This document shows, in pieces, positions 11,789 to 15,222 of a DNA stretch of 15,222 bases. Every line of letters starts with the position of its first letter. Position 1 is the stretch's first letter. The DNA lies in NCBI GenBank assembly GCA_035715725.1, contig DASTKT010000146.1:1-15222 (forward strand). The letters are read 5' to 3'. The notes beneath the pieces are model-generated. The model did no database searches and was not told the origin of the DNA. It saw only the letters and a program-made list of their open reading frames with translations. The stretch is from JADGGV01 sp035715725. GTDB taxonomy: Bacteria > Gemmatimonadota > Gemmatimonadetes > Longimicrobiales > RSA9. The translations under genes were made by a program, and so were the position numbers.

Positions 11789-14700
11789 TCGAGCGCATCA
11801 TCGACTGGTCCGTCGCCAACAAGGTCGTCGTCGCGATCCTCGCCCTCGCGCTCGCGGCGGGCGGCATGGTCGCGCTGCGACGCACGCCGCTCGAGGCGCT
11901 CCCCGACCTCTCGGACGTGCAGGTGATCGTCCAGACGGACTACGAGGGGCAGGCGCCGCAGATCGTCGAGGACCAGGTCACGTACCCCGTCGCCTCGGAG
12001 ATGCTGAAGGTGCCGGGCGCCGAGACGGTGCGCGGCTACTCCTTCTTCGGCGTCTCGTTCGTCTACGTGATCTTCAAGGACGGCACGGACCTGTACTGGG
12101 CGCGCAGCCGCGTGCTGGAGTACCTGAACGGGATCCGCGGGAAGCTGCCGGCCTCCGCGAACGCGTCGATCGGCCCGGACGCGACGGGGCTCGGCTGGGT
12201 CTACGAGTACGTGCTCGAGGACACGACGGGCACGCGCTCGCTGGCCGACCTGCGCGCGATCCAGGACTGGTACGTCCGCTATCAGCTCACGTCCGTGCCG
12301 GGTGTCTCCGAGGTCGCGAGCGTGGGCGGCTTCGAGAAGATGTACGAGGTCACGGTCGACCCCGTGCGGCTCCGCGCCTACAACATCCCGGTCACGCGGG
12401 TCATGGCGGCGCTGTCCGCGTCGAACAGCGACGCGGGCGCCATGATGATGGAGCTGTCCGAGCGCGAGTTCATGGTGCGCGGGCTCGGCTACCTGAAGGG
12501 GATCCGGGACATCGAGAGCGTCGTCGTCGCCTCCACGGCGCGCGGCGCGCCGATCCGCGTCTCCGACCTGGCCACCGTGCAGCTCGCGCCGGACGTGCGG
12601 CGCGGCATCGCGGACCTGGACGGCCGCGGCGACGCCGTCGGCGGCATCGTCGTCATGCGCTTCGGCCAGAACGCGCTCGCGACGATCGACGGCGTGAAGG
12701 CGAAGCTCGCGCAGCTCCAGCAGGGGCTCCCGCCCGGCGTGCACATCCACGCCGTCTACGACCGCAGCGACCTCATCCACCGCGCGATCGGCACGCTGCG
12801 CGGCAAGCTGCTCGAGGAGTCGCTCGTCGTGGCGCTCGTCTGCCTGGTCTTCCTGTTCCACGCGCGCAGCGCGCTCGTCGCGATCCTCACGCTGCCGCTG
12901 GGGATCCTGGGCGCGTTCGTGGCCATGCGCGCGCTCGGCGTCGGCGCCGACATCATGAGCCTGGGCGGCATCGCCATCGCCATCGGCGCCATGGTGGACG
13001 CGGCCATCGTGATGATCGAGAACATGCACAAGCACCTCGAGCGGGAAATCGAGCGGAAAAACGGCGGAGTGGGGGAGGGGGAGAGTGGGAGAGTGGGCGA
13101 AGGGGAGAACGCGCCATCCCCCACTCATCCACTCCTCCACTCCCCCGCTCGGCCGTCCAGGCTCGATACCGCCGTCCTGACCCGCGCGGACCGCTGGCGC
13201 GTCGTGGCCGAGTCCGCCAAGGAAGTGGGGCCCGCGCTCTTCTTCAGCCTGCTCGTGATCACCGTCTCGTTCCTCCCCGTCTTCACGCTCGAGGCGCAGG
13301 AGGGGCGGATGTTCCGGCCGCTGGCGTGGACCAAGACGCTGTCCATGGCGACGGCGAGCCTGCTGTCGGTCACCGTCGTCCCGATCGCCATGGGGCTCTT
13401 CATCCGCGGCCGGCTGCACGCCGAGCGCGCGAACCCCGTCTCCCGCGCGCTGGTCCGCGTGTACCGGCCCGTCATCGAGTGGGTGCTGCGCCACCGCTGG
13501 CCGGTCGTGGCCGCGGCGCTCGCGGCCGTCGTGCTGAGCTGGATCCCGTTCCGGCGCATCGGCGGCGAGTTCATGCCGCCGCTGGACGAGGGCACGATCC
13601 TCTTCATGCCGACGACGCTTCCCGGCATCGGCGTCGCGAAGGCGCGCGAGGTGCTTCAGCGGCAGGACAGCATCCTGGCGTCGTTCCCGGAGGTGCAGAG
13701 CGTGTTCGGCAAGGCGGGGCGGGCGAACACCGCCACGGACCCGGCCGGCCTCGACATGAGCGAGACGACGATCGTGCTGAAGCCGCGGGAGCGGTGGCGG
13801 CCGGGGATGACGCCGGACCGGCTCGTGGCGGAGATGGACTCCGCGGTCGCGCTCCCCGGCTTCACGAACGCGTGGACGATGCCGATCAAGGGGCGCATCG
13901 ACATGCTCGCGACGGGGATCCGCACGCCGGTCGGCATCAAGATCTTCGGGCCCGACCTCGGCACGCTCGAGCGGATCGGCGAGCAGGTCGAGAGCGCGGT
14001 CCGCATGGTCCCCGGCACCCGCTCCGTCTTCGCCGAGCGCGCCGTCTCCGGCTACTACCTCGACGTGCAGATCGACCGCGCCGCCGCGGCGAGGCACGGC
14101 CTGAACGTGAGGGACGTGCAGGACGTGATCTCCACCGCGGTCGGCGGCATGACCATCACGCAGGCCGTCGAGGGGCGGCAGCGCTTCGGCGTCCGGCTCC
14201 GCTACCCGCAGGAGCTGCGCGACGCGCCCGAGAAGCTGGCCCAGGTGCTCATCCCGATGGCTCATGCGGCCACGGGCGCGGGTGGGATGGCCGGGATGGG
14301 CGGCGTCGCATCCGGCAGCACGGCTCCGTCCGGCCCCGCGAGCGCGCCCGCGGCCGCGCCCGCCGCGCAGATCCCGCTCGGCGAGGTCGCGACGATCCGC
14401 GAGGTCGCCGGGCCCATGGCGATCAAGACCGAGGGCGCGTTCCCGACGGCCTGGGTCTACATCGACGTCGCCGGCCGCGACATCGCCAGCTACGTGGCCG
14501 ACGCGAAGCCGATGGTCGACGGCATGGTCCGGCTCCCGGCCGGCTACTCCATGCAGTGGTCGGGGCAGTACGAGTACATGCAGCGCGCCAAGGAGAAGCT
14601 CGCGCTCGTCGTCCCGGCCACGCTGCTCATCATCATGCTCCTGCTGTACCTCAACTTCCGCAGCGTCGGCGAGACGCTGATCGTCCTGCTCTCGCTTCCG

Positions 14701-15177
14701 TTCGCGCTCGTCGGCGGCATCGTCCTCATGTACGTCCTCGGCTACGAGTGGTCGGTCGCCACGGCGATCGGCTTCATCGCGCTGGCGGGCGTGGCCGCCG
14801 AGACCGGCGTGGTGATGCTCATCTACCTGGACCACGCCTGGAAGACGCGGCGGGGGCGCGGCGCCGTCACGGCCGCCGGGCTCTACGAGGCCATCATGGA
14901 GGGCGCGGTCGAGCGCGTCCGCCCGAAGATGATGACCGTCACCGCCATCATCGCCGGCCTGCTGCCGATCCTCTTCGGCCACGGCACCGGTGCCAGCGTC
15001 ATGAAGCGCATCGCCGCGCCCATGGTGGGCGGCATGCTCTCCTCCACGGTGCTGACGCTGATCGTGATCCCGGCGATCTACTCGCTCTGGCGCGAGCGGG
15101 CGGTGCGGCGCGCCGTGCGCGCGCCGCGGACGGCGCGGGAGGCGGAGGCCGCGGCGGTTCCGGCCGGCGGGGACTGA
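11785..15177 (+). CDS. cusA: CusA-like heavy-metal efflux RND pump
   Basis: A 1130-residue inner-membrane proton antiporter (HME-RND), longer than E. coli CusA (1047). TM1 is VVVAILALALAAGGMVAL (14-31). TM4 has GAMVDAAIVMIENMHKHL (401-418) with D405, the proton-relay acid at the same number as in E. coli CusA. M391, M403 and M410 of the proposed Met relay are present. The three Met of the periplasmic Cu(I)/Ag(I) site appear conserved by alignment from memory: LDM (M658), RIDM (M707) and VGGM (M789), which argues for Cu(I)/Ag(I) rather than Co/Zn/Cd (CzcA) or Ni. The last helices include FIALAGVAAETGVVML (997-1012), ending before LWRERAVRRAVRAP (1101-1114). There are two inserts: residues 428-457 from a palindromic element in the cytosolic loop after TM4, and a Met/Gly/Ala/Pro-rich stretch (826-862) in the periplasmic part. 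It exports copper through the adaptor and channel encoded upstream. Confidence 0.95.
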   Translation: MIERIIDWSVANKVVVAILALALAAGGMVALRRTPLEALPDLSDVQVIVQTDYEGQAPQIVEDQVTYPVASEMLKVPGAETVRGYSFFGVSFVYVIFKDGTDLYWARSRVLEYLNGIRGKLPASANASIGPDATGLGWVYEYVLEDTTGTRSLADLRAIQDWYVRYQLTSVPGVSEVASVGGFEKMYEVTVDPVRLRAYNIPVTRVMAALSASNSDAGAMMMELSEREFMVRGLGYLKGIRDIESVVVASTARGAPIRVSDLATVQLAPDVRRGIADLDGRGDAVGGIVVMRFGQNALATIDGVKAKLAQLQQGLPPGVHIHAVYDRSDLIHRAIGTLRGKLLEESLVVALVCLVFLFHARSALVAILTLPLGILGAFVAMRALGVGADIMSLGGIAIAIGAMVDAAIVMIENMHKHLEREIERKNGGVGEGESGRVGEGENAPSPTHPLLHSPARPSRLDTAVLTRADRWRVVAESAKEVGPALFFSLLVITVSFLPVFTLEAQEGRMFRPLAWTKTLSMATASLLSVTVVPIAMGLFIRGRLHAERANPVSRALVRVYRPVIEWVLRHRWPVVAAALAAVVLSWIPFRRIGGEFMPPLDEGTILFMPTTLPGIGVAKAREVLQRQDSILASFPEVQSVFGKAGRANTATDPAGLDMSETTIVLKPRERWRPGMTPDRLVAEMDSAVALPGFTNAWTMPIKGRIDMLATGIRTPVGIKIFGPDLGTLERIGEQVESAVRMVPGTRSVFAERAVSGYYLDVQIDRAAAARHGLNVRDVQDVISTAVGGMTITQAVEGRQRFGVRLRYPQELRDAPEKLAQVLIPMAHAATGAGGMAGMGGVASGSTAPSGPASAPAAAPAAQIPLGEVATIREVAGPMAIKTEGAFPTAWVYIDVAGRDIASYVADAKPMVDGMVRLPAGYSMQWSGQYEYMQRAKEKLALVVPATLLIIMLLLYLNFRSVGETLIVLLSLPFALVGGIVLMYVLGYEWSVATAIGFIALAGVAAETGVVMLIYLDHAWKTRRGRGAVTAAGLYEAIMEGAVERVRPKMMTVTAIIAGLLPILFGHGTGASVMKRIAAPMVGGMLSSTVLTLIVIPAIYSLWRERAVRRAVRAPRTAREAEAAAVPAGGD
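13067..13153 (-). repeat. In-gene palindromic element, copy E (cusA)
   Basis: Read on the minus strand it starts GGCCGAGCGGGGGAGTGGAG and from GAGCGGG its first 22 bases are identical to the arm of copies C and D, so it is inserted antisense to cusA. The antisense strand is open and reads SGGVEEWMSGG...AHSPTLPLPHS. The sense frame, used by CusA, is also open and encodes residues 428-457 (GVGEGESGRVGEGENAPSPT...) in the cytosolic loop after TM4. Confidence 0.9.
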
Positions 15178-15222
15178 GGAGAGGCGCGGGGGCGGTGACT
15201 CACCCCGTCGGTTTCGATCGGG
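15178..15222. other. Short 3' flank of cusA
   Basis: 45 bases after the cusA stop. GAGGAGAGG directly after the stop is Shine-Dalgarno-like, but no start codon with an open frame can be judged before the window ends. No terminator is seen. Confidence 0.4.

Noticed and set aside
11242..14982. A 1246-codon open frame antisense to cusB/cusA
   Set aside because: It is antisense to two proteins with full family motifs, and its sequence is His/Asp/Arg-rich low complexity, as expected of a GC-rich shadow frame.

Overview
Very GC-rich DNA (well above 70% G+C by eye) from a Gram-negative bacterium: a TolC-type outer-membrane factor, an RND pump and a membrane-fusion protein are encoded side by side, so there must be an outer membrane. 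The base composition, the abundance of degenerate interspersed repeats and the gene types would fit Gemmatimonadota (Longimicrobium-like) or a similar high-GC phylum; this is inference and cannot be proved from the window.

Layout. 15-1061 (+): a metal-dependent amidohydrolase. 1062-1885: a gene-free block that is a nest of inverted repeats, with 34-bp outer arms and 33-bp inner arms built of short tandem units. 1886-2110 (-): a 74-codon remnant of a trypsin-like serine protease carrying only the C-terminal, catalytic-serine part. 2251-4578 (-): one ORF joining a class I (FkbM-like) methyltransferase to an NTP_transf_5-type nucleotidyltransferase. 4579-4823: divergent intergenic region with a G-tract motif that could be a copper-responsive operator. 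4824-7680 (+): copper chaperone CopZ and copper-exporting P1B-ATPase CopA, 1 bp apart. 7681-8543: 860 bp without a convincing gene, with several GC-rich palindromes. 8544-15177 (+): a small secreted His/Cys-rich protein, then a TolC-family protein, a CusB-like adaptor and a CusA-like RND pump, the last three joined by 4-bp ATGA overlaps.

Together the right-hand 10 kb is a two-stage copper(I) (possibly also silver) detoxification island. CopZ collects Cu(I) in the cytosol, CopA pumps it to the periplasm, the His/Cys-rich protein may buffer it there, and the CusCBA-like tripartite machine expels it from the cell. No metal-responsive regulator lies in the window.

The most striking signal is a family of palindromic repeats of about 75-90 bp inserted in frame inside protein-coding genes. 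Five copies lie in four genes: the methyltransferase-nucleotidyltransferase ORF, copA (two copies), the tolC-like gene and cusA. Each keeps the host frame open, falls in a loop, linker or post-signal-peptide position, and encodes a related Gly/Ser/Glu then Pro/Ser/His-rich peptide (SGGVEEW...SP.LPL.HSPTP). The two best copies agree at 75 of 83 bases by hand alignment, although they sit in unrelated proteins. Copies appear in both orientations. This resembles in principle the Rickettsia palindromic elements (RPEs) that insert in genes, but the sequence is different and I do not recognise it as a described family.
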